Source of the DNA: CAZIVO01 sp964542765
GTDB taxonomy: Bacteria > Planctomycetota > UBA1135 > UBA2386
Direction of reading: 5' to 3'
Assembly: GCA_964542765.1 (NCBI GenBank)
Contig: CAZIVO010000017.1
Span: 1 to 44,589 of the forward strand
Length of the DNA: 44,589 nt
Within the stretch, counting starts at the first letter, position 1, and each line of letters starts with the position of its first letter. The notes under the pieces were generated by a model. That model was not told the DNA's origin and made no database searches. It was given only the letters and a program-made list of their open reading frames with translations. A program made the translations under genes and the position numbers. This document shows positions 1 through 8,202 of this stretch, in pieces.

Positions 1-480
1 AGCTTTGATTGTCCGCTGATCCTCGGCGACTACCCGGACATGCTCGATGCTGACAAGCGGATGATTCCAGGCGCAGCAATGCCCGAACCCGACACGCTCA
101 AGGAGTTGAATCGGCGCCTCTACCAGTGGGCGAGTGAGCGGGACAAGGTGCATGTCTTTCCCCTCGCCCGATGGGGAGAGAGTGCCAAGAAAGGTGAGTA
201 TTCGATTCGCTGGAAGGGTCGCGATCTTGTGGTCCCGATCGAGAAGATGTTGCAGTCCGACCGACTGCACGCGACCAAATTGGGCCTGGTACTGTTGCTG
301 CACAAGTTGCAGAGTTCGGTGGCGGTGGTCTTGCCGCAGGACCACCCACTTTGCGCAACAAAAAGAACAGCGGAGCAACTGATCGAGGTGGCCAGGCTCG
401 CTGATGAGTTGCAGCCCGCCGAGAAGGATGCGGTCAAGGATGCCGGGGCGAACATCATTCGCTCGGGCGCTGGCAAGTAA
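1..480 (+). CDS. Probable SGNH/GDSL-hydrolase C-terminal part (5' end outside window)
   Basis: The reading frame is already open at base 1 (SFDCPLILGDYPDM...), so the internal ATG at 40 is probably not the start and the gene begins outside the window. The visible 159 residues include LILGDYPDM and, near the end, DRLHATKLGLVLLLHKL. That arrangement resembles the last block of SGNH hydrolases, where an Asp-x-x-His pair supplies catalytic residues. The Ser-containing first block would lie outside the window, so the catalytic machinery cannot be confirmed. No signal peptide can be judged. It runs convergently into the O-antigen ligase gene with a 15-base gap and no clear terminator. Family assignment is tentative; a hypothetical protein of unknown function is the alternative. 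Confidence 0.55.
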   Translation, partial: SFDCPLILGDYPDMLDADKRMIPGAAMPEPDTLKELNRRLYQWASERDKVHVFPLARWGESAKKGEYSIRWKGRDLVVPIEKMLQSDRLHATKLGLVLLLHKLQSSVAVVLPQDHPLCATKRTAEQLIEVARLADELQPAEKDAVKDAGANIIRSGAGK

Positions 481-495
481 GACGCTGCATCATCC

Positions 496-2496
496 TCAGC
501 GCAGAGCCTCGCTCCAGGCGGGGATCTTCAGGAGTGGTCCGATGACCGGTTCCATCAGTGCGCGGTCAAGGCGGTTGAGCGAGATGGGTTGCTCGGGCGC
601 GAGTTGTTCCGCTTGCTTTGGCTTGTCGAGCGCGAGGAACTGGGCGGCAGAGAGGATCCGTGGCCGGGGGTCTCCCTTCATGTCAGGATGATCCTCCCGG
701 AGTTGCGCGAAGGCCGTGACGGCTTCATTGGCCTCGACCAGACGCTGCTTGAGGAGGGCGTCGAGGGTTGCGATGAAGGCTGCCTCGAACCGATACACGG
801 CCCGGTGGCTTTCGTGCTGCTCGATCTTTGCCAGTCGGTTCAGGTGTTTTGCCAGCTGTTCTCGCAGGCGAGGGTGGGGGTGTTCGTAAAGCAAGGGGAG
901 AACGAACTGAGGCCCATTTTCGATGTGTAGGGTTGTGTGCAGCAGGATTCCTCCGGGATGGAGCGGGTCCAGTTCGAGCACATGTCCGACGAGTTCGATG
1001 GCCTCTCGCTTTCGATCTTGACTCATTGCTGCTGTGGCTGCCAGCAGCAGATAGCTGGTGTCATGCGGGCGTCGAGCCAGCACCTCTTGCAAGTCTTGCC
1101 AGGAGGCTTGCCCCGTGCGCTCTTGTGCGCGAAGGGCGCGCAGTTGCGGGTCATGCGGAGCCCACTCGATACCGCGATCGAGACAGGGCAAGGGATCGAA
1201 GCCCTGCTCGGGCAGGGCCCGGTTCTTTTGATAGCCAGAAGCCGCGCATTGACTACCGATGGTGCTCAGGCCCAGCCAGAACATGAAGCCCGCCAGTGGC
1301 AGGGTTCCACCGACGGTCCACCCGGGCATATTTCGCGCCGGTCTTGATACGGCCAGCGTACCTGCCAGCGCGAAGATGAAGGCGGCTGCCGGGGCATTGC
1401 CCAGGGGCGACCGCACCAAGGAGAGTAGAGCGAAGGCGAGCAAGGGCGCGAGTGCGGCGGGGTTCTTTCGCAGGTGCCCGGCGACGATGGCCAAAAGGAA
1501 ACCCCACCAGAGTATCAGGCCGGGCCATCCGGTCTCCGTCAGGATCTCGAGATGGTCGTTGTGTGCTGTATCGACATGGGTGGCAAAGTGCCGCCCGAAG
1601 GAGGAAAGTTCGATCTCCTCGGGCGTGCGGTGGTTCGGATATTCCACACGGAACTGGCCGGATCCATGGCCCATGAGGGGTGCGGCGGAGGCCATCGACA
1701 GACAGCCCTTCCACACCTCGTAACGGACGGCGATGGTGGAGGGTGCTACTGACCGCTCACTGACGCTCGCCTCGGGAGTGACCGGCTCCGGGGAGTCGGC
1801 CTGCCCCAGTTGTGCGAACAGCCCACAGGCGATTCCGGCGAGGGCCGCGATCATGATCTTTGCGCGTGGACGGGCGCCTTGGCCGGGCTGTGCCAGAGCT
1901 GCGATACAGGCGATCGGCAGAGCCAGCAGACCCGAGCGCGATTGATTGATCATGAGGTAGGCGACGCAAAGCGCCAGGGTGGCCATGGCCGCGGGGGTCC
2001 TTTGTCTCTTGCTGATCATCGCCGCTGCAGCGGCACCGCAAATGGCGACCAGTTCCGCGGCAACGTTCAGGTTCCCGAGCGTGCTGACGGGATCTCTGGG
2101 ACTGCCGTAGCCGGTGGGCCACCAGATGCCGAAGTTCTGGGCGAGGCCGAAAGCGCTGACGGCCATGCCCACGGGCAGGGCTGCAGCCAGCCAGTCTTCG
2201 AGTTTGCTGCGGGTTCCGAGCAAGAACAGGACAGCCAGCGCCGTCAGGTGAAGGTTGCGGTCCAGGCTCGCCCAGCCATCAGTGGCCCACAGGCCGCAGA
2301 TCCAGTGCCACGAGACCAGCGCCAACAACATCCAGGCTGCGGTGGTCGGTCGAGGCAGGCGCCGGACTGTATTCATGAGCAGGACAGCCGCTGCGCACAT
2401 CAGCAGCAATCCACGACGAGCTACCTCGAAGTCGATCCAGAACGGATCGAATCCGATGGCCAGGAGCAGCAGCAGTGCAGCGGGCAGGAAGCCCAT
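496..2496 (-). CDS. O-antigen ligase / Wzy-family membrane protein with C-terminal TPR-like region
   Basis: A multi-pass inner-membrane protein of 666 residues. About ten hydrophobic helices fill roughly residues 1-400. The family hallmark lies in the large periplasmic loop: GHGSGQFRVEYPNHRTPEE followed by HVDTAHNDHLEILTETG, matching the Wzy_C/O-antigen ligase signature (GxGxxxF...H.HN..L). Known members polymerise surface glycans or transfer them to lipid A or proteins using undecaprenyl-linked donors. After the membrane region, residues about 430-640 are helical with TPR-like spacing (for example LLLAATAAMSQDRKREAIEL), a common C-terminal extension in this family. The start is ambiguous: GTG at 2499 or ATG at 2496, the latter overlapping the ftsY stop as TGATG. 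It is the last gene of the ribH-nusB-ftsY run. The glycan substrate cannot be inferred. Confidence 0.85.
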   Translation of the reverse strand: MGFLPAALLLLLAIGFDPFWIDFEVARRGLLLMCAAAVLLMNTVRRLPRPTTAAWMLLALVSWHWICGLWATDGWASLDRNLHLTALAVLFLLGTRSKLEDWLAAALPVGMAVSAFGLAQNFGIWWPTGYGSPRDPVSTLGNLNVAAELVAICGAAAAAMISKRQRTPAAMATLALCVAYLMINQSRSGLLALPIACIAALAQPGQGARPRAKIMIAALAGIACGLFAQLGQADSPEPVTPEASVSERSVAPSTIAVRYEVWKGCLSMASAAPLMGHGSGQFRVEYPNHRTPEEIELSSFGRHFATHVDTAHNDHLEILTETGWPGLILWWGFLLAIVAGHLRKNPAALAPLLAFALLSLVRSPLGNAPAAAFIFALAGTLAVSRPARNMPGWTVGGTLPLAGFMFWLGLSTIGSQCAASGYQKNRALPEQGFDPLPCLDRGIEWAPHDPQLRALRAQERTGQASWQDLQEVLARRPHDTSYLLLAATAAMSQDRKREAIELVGHVLELDPLHPGGILLHTTLHIENGPQFVLPLLYEHPHPRLREQLAKHLNRLAKIEQHESHRAVYRFEAAFIATLDALLKQRLVEANEAVTAFAQLREDHPDMKGDPRPRILSAAQFLALDKPKQAEQLAPEQPISLNRLDRALMEPVIGPLLKIPAWSEALR

Positions 2497-3428
2497 CACA
2501 CCTTCTCGCTGTCTTGGGTTTCAGAGGCCAGGATGGCGTCCACAAAGGGCCCGGCGGAGAAGGGTTCGAGATCTTCCAAGGCCTCGCCGACGCCGAGGAA
2601 CTTCACCGGCAGCGGCAGGTGGCTGCGGATGCCGAAGACGGCTCCTCCCTTGGCGGTGCCATCCATCTTGGCGAGGATCAGACCGGTCACATCGGCCGTC
2701 GCCGAGAATTCGCTCGCTTGACGCAGGGCGTTTTGGCCTGTCGTAGCGTCGAGCACGAGGAGCGTCTCGTGAGGAGCTTCGGGTAGCTGACGTTTCACGA
2801 CCCGGATGATCTTGCCCAGTTCCTGCATGAGGTTCTTCTGGGTGTGGAGACGCCCGGCGGTGTCGAGGATGAGGTAGTCGGCCTTGCGGGAGATGGCTGC
2901 CGAGACGGAATCGAAGGCGACGGCCGCGGGATCTGCACCGGTGTCCTGCTTGATGATCTCGATGCCGATGCGTTCGGACCACAGGGTGAGCTGTTCGACA
3001 GCAGCGGCCCGGAAGGTGTCACCGGCACCGAGCAGAACCTTGTGGCCTTGTTGCGTGAGGAGGTGCGCGAGCTTGGCTATCGACGTGGTCTTCCCGGAAC
3101 CATTGACGCCGACCACCACGATGACGGTGGGTCCGGTCCGGGCCCGTGCTAGCGACCCTTCACATTCGCCCAGTCGTGTCAGAAGCGATTGCCGCAAGAA
3201 CGTCGGGATCTCCGCCACATCTCTCACGGTCTTGCTGCGGTAGGCGGCAGTCAACTCTTCGACGATTTCGCTTCCGGTCGATCCGAGGTCCGAGGTGTAG
3301 AGCAGTTCTTCCAGTTCTTCGAGGAGGTTCTCATCGAGGTCTCTGCCCAGGGTCAACATCCGCGATAAGCCTGAGCCCAGACGTTCTCGGGTTTTCCTGA
3401 GTCTGGCGAACAGTTTGCCGATGACCAT
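2496..3428 (-). CDS. ftsY: Signal recognition particle receptor FtsY
   Basis: The SRP-receptor GTPase that docks ribosome-SRP complexes at the inner membrane for co-translational insertion. The 310 residues show a helical N domain (about 1-95) and the G domain: P-loop GVNGSGKTT (107-115), DTFRAAAVEQL (137-147), a DTAGR switch motif and AKMDGTAKGG near the end, a variant of the usual TKxDGTAKGG. The acidic A domain of enterobacterial FtsY is almost absent, as in many bacteria. The frame remains open upstream to 3746 inside nusB, but I chose the ATG at 3426-3428 because the protein fits FtsY from there and an AAAGGA sequence sits just upstream. It lies between nusB and the O-antigen ligase on the same strand. 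Confidence 0.95.
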   Translation of the reverse strand: MVIGKLFARLRKTRERLGSGLSRMLTLGRDLDENLLEELEELLYTSDLGSTGSEIVEELTAAYRSKTVRDVAEIPTFLRQSLLTRLGECEGSLARARTGPTVIVVVGVNGSGKTTSIAKLAHLLTQQGHKVLLGAGDTFRAAAVEQLTLWSERIGIEIIKQDTGADPAAVAFDSVSAAISRKADYLILDTAGRLHTQKNLMQELGKIIRVVKRQLPEAPHETLLVLDATTGQNALRQASEFSATADVTGLILAKMDGTAKGGAVFGIRSHLPLPVKFLGVGEALEDLEPFSAGPFVDAILASETQDSEKV

Positions 3429-3486
3429 CGTTCCTTTGCTACGCCCCCTTACTTTGGTCTGACTCGCGCCGGGTCCTTGACCAGGC

Positions 3487-3918
3487 TCACACCGTCGCCG
3501 TCTTGCCGGCATCAAGGCTGAAGTCGAGACGGACTCGGTCGAGAATGCCGTTGATGAAGGCGCCGGAGTTGGCTGTTGAGAATTTTTTTCCGAGCTCGAT
3601 CGCTTCGTTGATCGTGACTTTCGGCGGGATATCCGGGCAGTGCAGAAACTCGAAGATCGCCATGCGCAGCACGTTCCGATCGATGGTCGCCATACGCTTG
3701 AGATCCCAGTTGCGCGCGGCGGTGCGCATGGTTTCGTCGTTCTCACTCTGTGCGCGGCGAGTGCCGTGGATCAGTCGTAGCGCAAACTCTCGGACATCCT
3801 TGTCCTTGGCCTCTTGAGCGAGGAAGGGTTCGAGGTTCTCCATGGCATCCTCGCCCCGGAGGTCGAGCTGGTAGAGAAACTGGATCGCGATTTCGCGGGC
3901 TTTGGTCCGGCGGCGCAT
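3487..3918 (-). CDS. nusB: Transcription antitermination factor NusB
   Basis: An RNA-binding protein that with NusE (ribosomal protein S10) binds boxA RNA and supports processive transcription of rRNA operons. At 143 residues it has normal family length and is all-helical. Recognisable blocks are the N-terminal RRRTKAREIAIQFLYQLDL, then the C-terminal RMATIDRNVLRMAIFEFL and PPKVTINEAIELGKKFST, with the usual FINGILDRV end. It lies downstream of ribH and upstream of ftsY on the same strand; ribH-nusB adjacency is common in bacteria. The 139-base ribH-nusB spacer contains a strong nested inverted repeat, described separately. ATG start. Confidence 0.95.
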   Translation of the reverse strand: MRRRTKAREIAIQFLYQLDLRGEDAMENLEPFLAQEAKDKDVREFALRLIHGTRRAQSENDETMRTAARNWDLKRMATIDRNVLRMAIFEFLHCPDIPPKVTINEAIELGKKFSTANSGAFINGILDRVRLDFSLDAGKTATV

Positions 3919-3955
3919 ACCTGTGATTCAGGAAAGAGCGTGGTGAGGGCGGACA

Positions 3956-4063
3956 GGCTAGCGTTCCACCCGTGCTCGGCAATGGGGTGACCGTATTTAT
4001 GCGTGATGAATGGGCAGTATCCGGGCGTGGAACTGTCGAAAAATGGGTTTGCCCGGGCTAGCC
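3956..4063. promoter_or_regulatory. Nested inverted repeats in the ribH-nusB spacer
   Basis: GGCTAGC at 3956-3962 is complementary to GCTAGCC at 4057-4063, the latter overlapping the ribH stop codon. Directly inside, GTTCCACCCG at 3963-3972 is complementary to CGGG(C)GTGGAAC at 4022-4033 with one bulged base. In the minus-strand transcript this would form a two-part stem with a one-sided 23-base bulge and a 49-base apical region. No U-tract follows, so it is not a standard terminator. It could be an mRNA-processing or stability element. No known riboswitch class is recognised. Confidence 0.4.
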
Positions 4064-4531
4064 GGCGTCGATCACGCGCCGCAGTGCGGCCATCTCCAGA
4101 GCTGCTTGTGCCGCCTCGCCCCCCTTGTTATCGGGCCCTGGGGCCGATCGGGTCCGCGCCAGTTCGGCGGTCTCACAGGTCAGGACGCCCAGTGCGATGG
4201 GCACATCGGTTGCGGCGCCAGCATCGAGGATGCCGCGGGTGGCCTGGTGACAGATATGCTCATAGTGGTGGGTTTCGCCACGGATCACCGCGCCGAGCGC
4301 GATCACGCCCTCAAACCGGCTGGTCTCGGCCAGCCATCGGCAGGCCATGGGTAGTTCGAAGGCTCCGGGCACCCAGTAGACCGTGATGTCCTCATCGCGG
4401 ACACCGCTCCGTGCGAGGGTGTGGAGCGCACCTTCGAGAAGTCCGTCCGAAACGGGCTTGTTGAATCGGGAGATAGCGATGGCGAAGCTATGTCCCGCAC
4501 CGTCCTCCCGGCCTTCCACGATCTTGGCCAT
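4058..4531 (-). CDS. ribH: 6,7-dimethyl-8-ribityllumazine synthase
   Basis: Catalyses the penultimate riboflavin step, condensing 5-amino-6-ribitylaminouracil with 3,4-dihydroxy-2-butanone 4-phosphate. The 157 residues match the family in length. The hallmarks are all present: SRFNKPVSDGLLEGAL near the N terminus, VPGAFELP at the substrate site, GAVIRGETHHYEHI (with the phosphate-binding and catalytic His region), PIALGVLT, and DNKGGEAAQAALEM at the end. It is the first gene of the minus-strand run ribH-nusB-ftsY-O-antigen ligase and is divergent from the small membrane-protein gene at 4613, so its promoter should lie in 4532-4612. No FMN-riboswitch sequence is visible there. Confidence 0.95.
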   Translation of the reverse strand: MAKIVEGREDGAGHSFAIAISRFNKPVSDGLLEGALHTLARSGVRDEDITVYWVPGAFELPMACRWLAETSRFEGVIALGAVIRGETHHYEHICHQATRGILDAGAATDVPIALGVLTCETAELARTRSAPGPDNKGGEAAQAALEMAALRRVIDAG

Positions 4532-4612
4532 TGCCTGACCGTAGCATTCGCATGGGATGCTTGGAAGCCGGGGGTTGTCCGGGGGGAGAGAAGTTCAATT
4601 TAAGGAGTGGGA

Positions 4613-4999
4613 GTGGATATTTATTGTTTCTGGTTCTTCACGGTTTTGACCCTGATCGGGCTCGTTGCGACCCTCGTGACTGGTCGATGCGGATTTCGCA
4701 AGTACCACCTTCGCTTGGCTCCATTGACCATCGGTTTTCTGGTGATCACCATCGTCTTTGCCGAGCGCCTGGCGATGATCCGCGACTTCCCCGAAGAGGA
4801 GATGCGCATCCATCTGTATTTCGCCTGGTCGGCTGCGATCCTCGTCTTTCCGGTAGTGGCCAGCGGACTTGGCTATCGCGCTAAGCCTGCGCTGCGCAAG
4901 GTCCATTTAGTTTGTGTGATTCTGTTCACCATCGCGGCGGTGGCGGCGACGAGTACGGGGATCTGGGTCTATTCCATGTCCACACCCAAGGTTGGCTAG
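4613..4999 (+). CDS. Small four-helix membrane protein, DUF420-like
   Basis: A 128-residue integral membrane protein of unknown function with four hydrophobic stretches, at about residues 3-23, 34-50, 68-86 and 99-121. The last block (RKVHLVCVILFTIAAVAAT, then STGIWVYSM) resembles the end of DUF420 proteins, which have four helices and often sit near cytochrome oxidase genes, but no oxidase genes are here. The reading frame has two in-phase GTG codons. AAGGAG at 4602-4607 sits 5 bases before the GTG at 4613 and overlaps the one at 4607, so I place the start at 4613. The family assignment is a resemblance only; two of the His positions expected for metal or haem binding cannot be confirmed by eye. 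Confidence 0.7.
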   Translation: MDIYCFWFFTVLTLIGLVATLVTGRCGFRKYHLRLAPLTIGFLVITIVFAERLAMIRDFPEEEMRIHLYFAWSAAILVFPVVASGLGYRAKPALRKVHLVCVILFTIAAVAATSTGIWVYSMSTPKVG

Positions 5000-5032
5000 T
5001 GCTGCGCGGGTCGAGTTTGGACCGCTGAACCA

Positions 5033-5178
5033 GGGTCACCTCCGCCGGAGTCCGGGAGTTTTCTGCATGGACTGAATCGAGTCCAGCCCTGGCCGAGGGG
5101 TCCGCACAACGGGCTTTTCCCCTGTCGGGAGGGTGACCCGGGCTTCTTTCCTGTTGTCCGTACAAAAGGAAAAGAGGC
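5033..5178. other. Possibly structured intergenic RNA element upstream of lepB
   Basis: The 200-base spacer 5000-5199 holds several complementary segments. GGGTCACC-TCC at 5033-5043 pairs with GGAGGGTGACCC at 5128-5139 with one bulge. Inside it, TGGACT (5068-5073) and AGTCCA (5080-5085) form a hairpin with a 6-base loop. Downstream, GGCTTCTTTCCT (5141-5152) nearly complements AGGAAAAGAGGCC (5166-5178). The order suggests a multi-stem RNA or a long lepB leader. No SRP, tmRNA, RNase P or known riboswitch core sequence is seen. Strand is undetermined; plus is the natural guess. Confidence 0.35.
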
Positions 5179-5199
5179 CAGATTGCCGATAGCAGGGAC

Positions 5200-5874
5200 A
5201 TGTCCCTGGATCTTCGCGATGAGGTGGAGTCGAGCGCGAGCACGGTTTCACCACCGGCACGGCCGACCTCGAGCGTGTCGCCAGAAGTGGCGCCTCGCAT
5301 CGACCGGGAATGGCCTGTATCGGCGCCACGAGTTGCGACCTTCCCCCTCTCGCGGCAGACACCCAAGCGTGGAGCCGCGGCCCGGCGATGGCTGCCGTTC
5401 GAATTCATCTCGGGAGCCTTCCTGGTGGTTCTGGTTTATCTCTTCGCCATCCAGATTTCGGTGGTTCGTGGGCACTCCATGCAGCCGTCGCTCAGCGATG
5501 GCGACCGCCTCATCATCGATCGGATCAGCTATTCCGTCATGGATGTGAGCCGGTTCGATGTGGTGGTGCTGCGCTCTCCGATCGATGAGGGGGTCGACTA
5601 CGTCAAGCGAGTCATCGGTCTCCCCGGCGATCGCGTTCGACTCGATGATGGTCATGTCTTCGTGAACGATGAAATGGTCGCGGAGAGTTTCGCGCATGTT
5701 GTCGATCACTCGATGATGGATGAGGTCAGTGTGCCCGAGGGCTACTACTTCTTGCTTGGCGACAATCGACCGGTCAGTTGTGATTCGAGAGAATTTGGTC
5801 TCGTGCGGCAGGAGAGATTACGGGGCAAGGTTCGGGCCAGGTTCTGGCCGCCGAGCCGGTTCGCGGTGTTCTGA
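5200..5874 (+). CDS. lepB: Signal peptidase I
   Basis: A membrane serine-lysine protease that removes signal peptides from exported proteins. The 224 residues have one transmembrane segment (about 67-89), then the family boxes: GHSMQPSL with nucleophile Ser93, DYVKRVIGLPGD with general base Lys136, and GDNRPVSCDSREFG (187-200). The first ~63 residues are a polar, Pro/Ser-rich cytoplasmic extension (for example SSASTVSPPARPTSSVSP) longer than usual for a one-TM signal peptidase. ATG start, preceded by AGGGA. It stands alone, divergent from ribH and convergent with the hydrolase gene at 6009. The 200 bases upstream contain potential RNA stems. Many exported proteins in this window would be its substrates. 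Confidence 0.93.
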   Translation: MSLDLRDEVESSASTVSPPARPTSSVSPEVAPRIDREWPVSAPRVATFPLSRQTPKRGAAARRWLPFEFISGAFLVVLVYLFAIQISVVRGHSMQPSLSDGDRLIIDRISYSVMDVSRFDVVVLRSPIDEGVDYVKRVIGLPGDRVRLDDGHVFVNDEMVAESFAHVVDHSMMDEVSVPEGYYFLLGDNRPVSCDSREFGLVRQERLRGKVRARFWPPSRFAVF

Positions 5875-6008
5875 TCCCGGAAGAGGAGTGCCTCGGCCGG
5901 TTTTATCTCCACCAAGCAGATCCCAGGAGCAAGTGCTCTGGATGGAGCGCCGACACAAGAGTGGTGAGGGAACTCCGCCTCGAAGACGGAGCAGGGCCCC
6001 TCTCGATG

Positions 6009-7241
6009 TTATTTCGCGATGCGGAACGATCGGGTCGGAGTCAGTCGATAGGCGTTCGACGGGTTCATGGCCACTGTCTGGACCCAGAGCGTAAGATTGG
6101 CGAGATGGCTGTTGTTCGGGATCGGCAGCGAGGCGTGGAGCGTTTGAATGGCTGACGTTTGCAGGCTCGAGAGGTAGAACATCGACGAAGGTTGCAGGCC
6201 GAGGGTGCCTAGACCGGGTAAGGGCAGGCTCCCGGAAGCAGGCGAGATGTAGGTGATCGCGGGCGTGCTTGCTCGCGCCATGATGTGGTAGTCGAGTTTG
6301 CCGCCCACGGCCGGGGAACCTGTGAGATAGAGGTCGGGGTCGATGATGGCGTAGTCAAGGCTATAGAACTTGGGTTCTTTGTGAGTTGCCGTGCCGACCA
6401 GAGCGTCCAGCATGTCGTGTCGACCCTTCAGGTGTGCGAGCATGAAGGCAGTCATCTGTCGGCGACAGAGGCGGTAAGCCTCGACATCGTTTGTCGTCCG
6501 TGCGAATCCCCCTACGGCCGAGTGATTGCAGCCCGACCACAGGGTCAGTATGCCGCGGTAGCCACGGGCCTGTCGCCCCTTTCGATAGAAGCGACTTGCC
6601 ATCTTCGGTGGCGTGGTGGTGTCACCCGCTCCAACCAGGATCTGGAAGGGAACGCGTGCGGCCCTCATCTGTTCGGAGGCATCCGGCTGGCTTGGCCCTC
6701 CGGTCCATGGCGCGAGCAATACCCCCGCCTGCACGTCAGCGCTCGATCCGAGGACATCGGCAGTGGTGCCACCTCCCATCGAGTGCCCCGACACTCCGAA
6801 GTTCTTCACGTCGATGGCTCCGAACAGGAAGCTCCTTGTGCGTGTATGCGCATCGCGAATGATCTGGGTCATCGCCTGCACATCGAGCGATAGGGATGCG
6901 ATGGGGCCATACTGGAAGGTATTGGGCGCCACGACGACGAATCCCCAGGAGGCGTAGTGCTTCGCGATGGATGCATAGCTATAGCCGAACATGCCATACC
7001 CGTGGGCGAACACGATCACCGGATAGGGTGCGCCACGTAGGTCGATGGGCGTGTTCGGTCCGGAGGTCTTGGCCGGGTAGGCGATCAGGCAACTGATCGC
7101 GGGCGATCCTGCGTACTTGTTCTTGAAGATGAAGTTGCGGGTCCCTGCTGGGTAGGGGCCGGGTTCTTCGGGCCTCTGGGCCGCCGCATGGGTGGCGAGC
7201 AAGGCGATGGGAGCGAAGAGCAGGGCGATGGCGCGGTTCAT
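6009..7241 (-). CDS. Secreted alpha/beta hydrolase, cutinase/PETase-like, with C-terminal beta domain
   Basis: An exported esterase-type enzyme of 410 residues. Residues 1-21 are a signal peptide ending in an AAA-Q site. The catalytic domain follows: oxyanion-side FAHGYGMFGYSY (78-89), nucleophile elbow SGHSMGGGTT with Ser154, Asp207 in GAGDTTTPP and His240 in GCNHSAVGG. The GHSMGGG elbow and domain order match the dienelactone hydrolase/bacterial cutinase and PET-hydrolase group, so polyester or lipid-ester cleavage is plausible but the substrate is not shown. From about residue 300 there is a beta-rich domain also seen at the end of the CotH protein at 41158. It follows the FAH-family gene on the same strand after 82 bases. 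A candidate hairpin near 5972-5990 lies just past the stop codon. Confidence 0.85.
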   Translation of the reverse strand: MNRAIALLFAPIALLATHAAAQRPEEPGPYPAGTRNFIFKNKYAGSPAISCLIAYPAKTSGPNTPIDLRGAPYPVIVFAHGYGMFGYSYASIAKHYASWGFVVVAPNTFQYGPIASLSLDVQAMTQIIRDAHTRTRSFLFGAIDVKNFGVSGHSMGGGTTADVLGSSADVQAGVLLAPWTGGPSQPDASEQMRAARVPFQILVGAGDTTTPPKMASRFYRKGRQARGYRGILTLWSGCNHSAVGGFARTTNDVEAYRLCRRQMTAFMLAHLKGRHDMLDALVGTATHKEPKFYSLDYAIIDPDLYLTGSPAVGGKLDYHIMARASTPAITYISPASGSLPLPGLGTLGLQPSSMFYLSSLQTSAIQTLHASLPIPNNSHLANLTLWVQTVAMNPSNAYRLTPTRSFRIAK

Positions 7242-7323
7242 GACGGGCTCTTGTTTCCTGTGTTAGCGGGGATGATGGTCCGGATTGTATAGCAATGACG
7301 AGGTGGGTGTGTTGCGGGATTCC

Positions 7324-8202
7324 TCAGGCCGGGGCCTTCTCCCTGGCGACCGGATTTTTGAGTTCTCCGATACCTTCGATTCTTGCGGTCATGATGTCAC
7401 CGTCCTCGATCGGGCCGACGCCTTCCGGCGTTCCGGTTGCGATCACGTCGCCGCATTGCAAGCAGGTGTGTCGGGAGAGATAGCTGATGGCTGCGGCGAC
7501 ATCGACCACCATCAGTGACGTTCGGCTCTTCTGTCGCAGTTGGCCATTGACCTCCAGGCAGATCTCGAGGTCGTTGAAGCCGGGCAGGCTGTCACGGGGA
7601 ACAACCCACGGTCCGATCGGACAGAAGGTGTCGAAGGACTTGCATCGGAGCCACGGTTGCTGCTTGTCGCGATCCTCGCCTTGCATGCTCCGGGCGGTGA
7701 CGTCATTGATGATGGTGAAGCCGGCGACCAGATCGAGTGCCTCGCTCTCGCTGACATACTTTCGTCCAGCGGATCTGGGATCTTTGAAGCCGAGAACGAT
7801 GCCGAGTTCGAGTTCGTGATCGATCCTGGTGTTTACCCAGTGTGGTAGCAGAACCGTGTTCTGATGAGGTAACAGGCTGCCGATCAGTTTGGTGAAGAAG
7901 ATCGGTTCTTCGGGCACGACGGAACCGAACTCGGCGGCGTGTGCAGCATAGTTCTTGCCCAGGCACAGGATCTTGGGTGGTCGAGCGACCGGGACATCGA
8001 ACACGGGCTCGCCTTCGAGTTCGCGACATTGGTTCATCAGGGCCGGAAGCTTCTCGGCGCTCAGCGCATCGGTGGCAAGGAGATCGAGATCGGATGCCTC
8101 GCCCAGGTCGAGGAAGGAGCCCGGCTCGGGATCGACCAGACCCAGGTGTCGTCGGCCATCGACGCGATGGAAGAACCAGGATCGATCAGCGGGGAAGATC
8201 AA
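7324..8202 (-). CDS. Fumarylacetoacetate hydrolase (FAH) family protein
   Basis: The 292 residues belong to the FAH superfamily of metal-dependent C-C hydrolases, decarboxylases and isomerases acting on beta-keto acid type substrates. The core begins at about residue 75 with KILCLGKNYAAHAAEF. The metal-binding signature follows as DHELELGIVLG with its Glu residues and FTIINDVTARSMQ carrying the Asp. The C-terminal GDVIATGTPEGVG block is also typical. The layout resembles 2-hydroxyhepta-2,4-diene-1,7-dioate isomerase/acylpyruvase proteins, but specificity cannot be read from sequence. Its start overlaps the end of the upstream alpha-toroid gene by 4 bases (ATGA), indicating co-transcription. 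No aromatic-catabolism genes are near. Confidence 0.88.
   Translation of the reverse strand: MIFPADRSWFFHRVDGRRHLGLVDPEPGSFLDLGEASDLDLLATDALSAEKLPALMNQCRELEGEPVFDVPVARPPKILCLGKNYAAHAAEFGSVVPEEPIFFTKLIGSLLPHQNTVLLPHWVNTRIDHELELGIVLGFKDPRSAGRKYVSESEALDLVAGFTIINDVTARSMQGEDRDKQQPWLRCKSFDTFCPIGPWVVPRDSLPGFNDLEICLEVNGQLRQKSRTSLMVVDVAAAISYLSRHTCLQCGDVIATGTPEGVGPIEDGDIMTARIEGIGELKNPVAREKAPA

Noticed and set aside
2429..3746. FtsY extended to a start at 3746 inside nusB
   Set aside because: The extra N-terminal residues are Arg/Ser-rich shadow of NusB; the conserved FtsY begins at the ATG at 3428 with a nearby ribosome-binding site.
4532..4612. FMN riboswitch before ribH
   Set aside because: The spacer is only 81 bases and none of the conserved RFN-element segments is visible.
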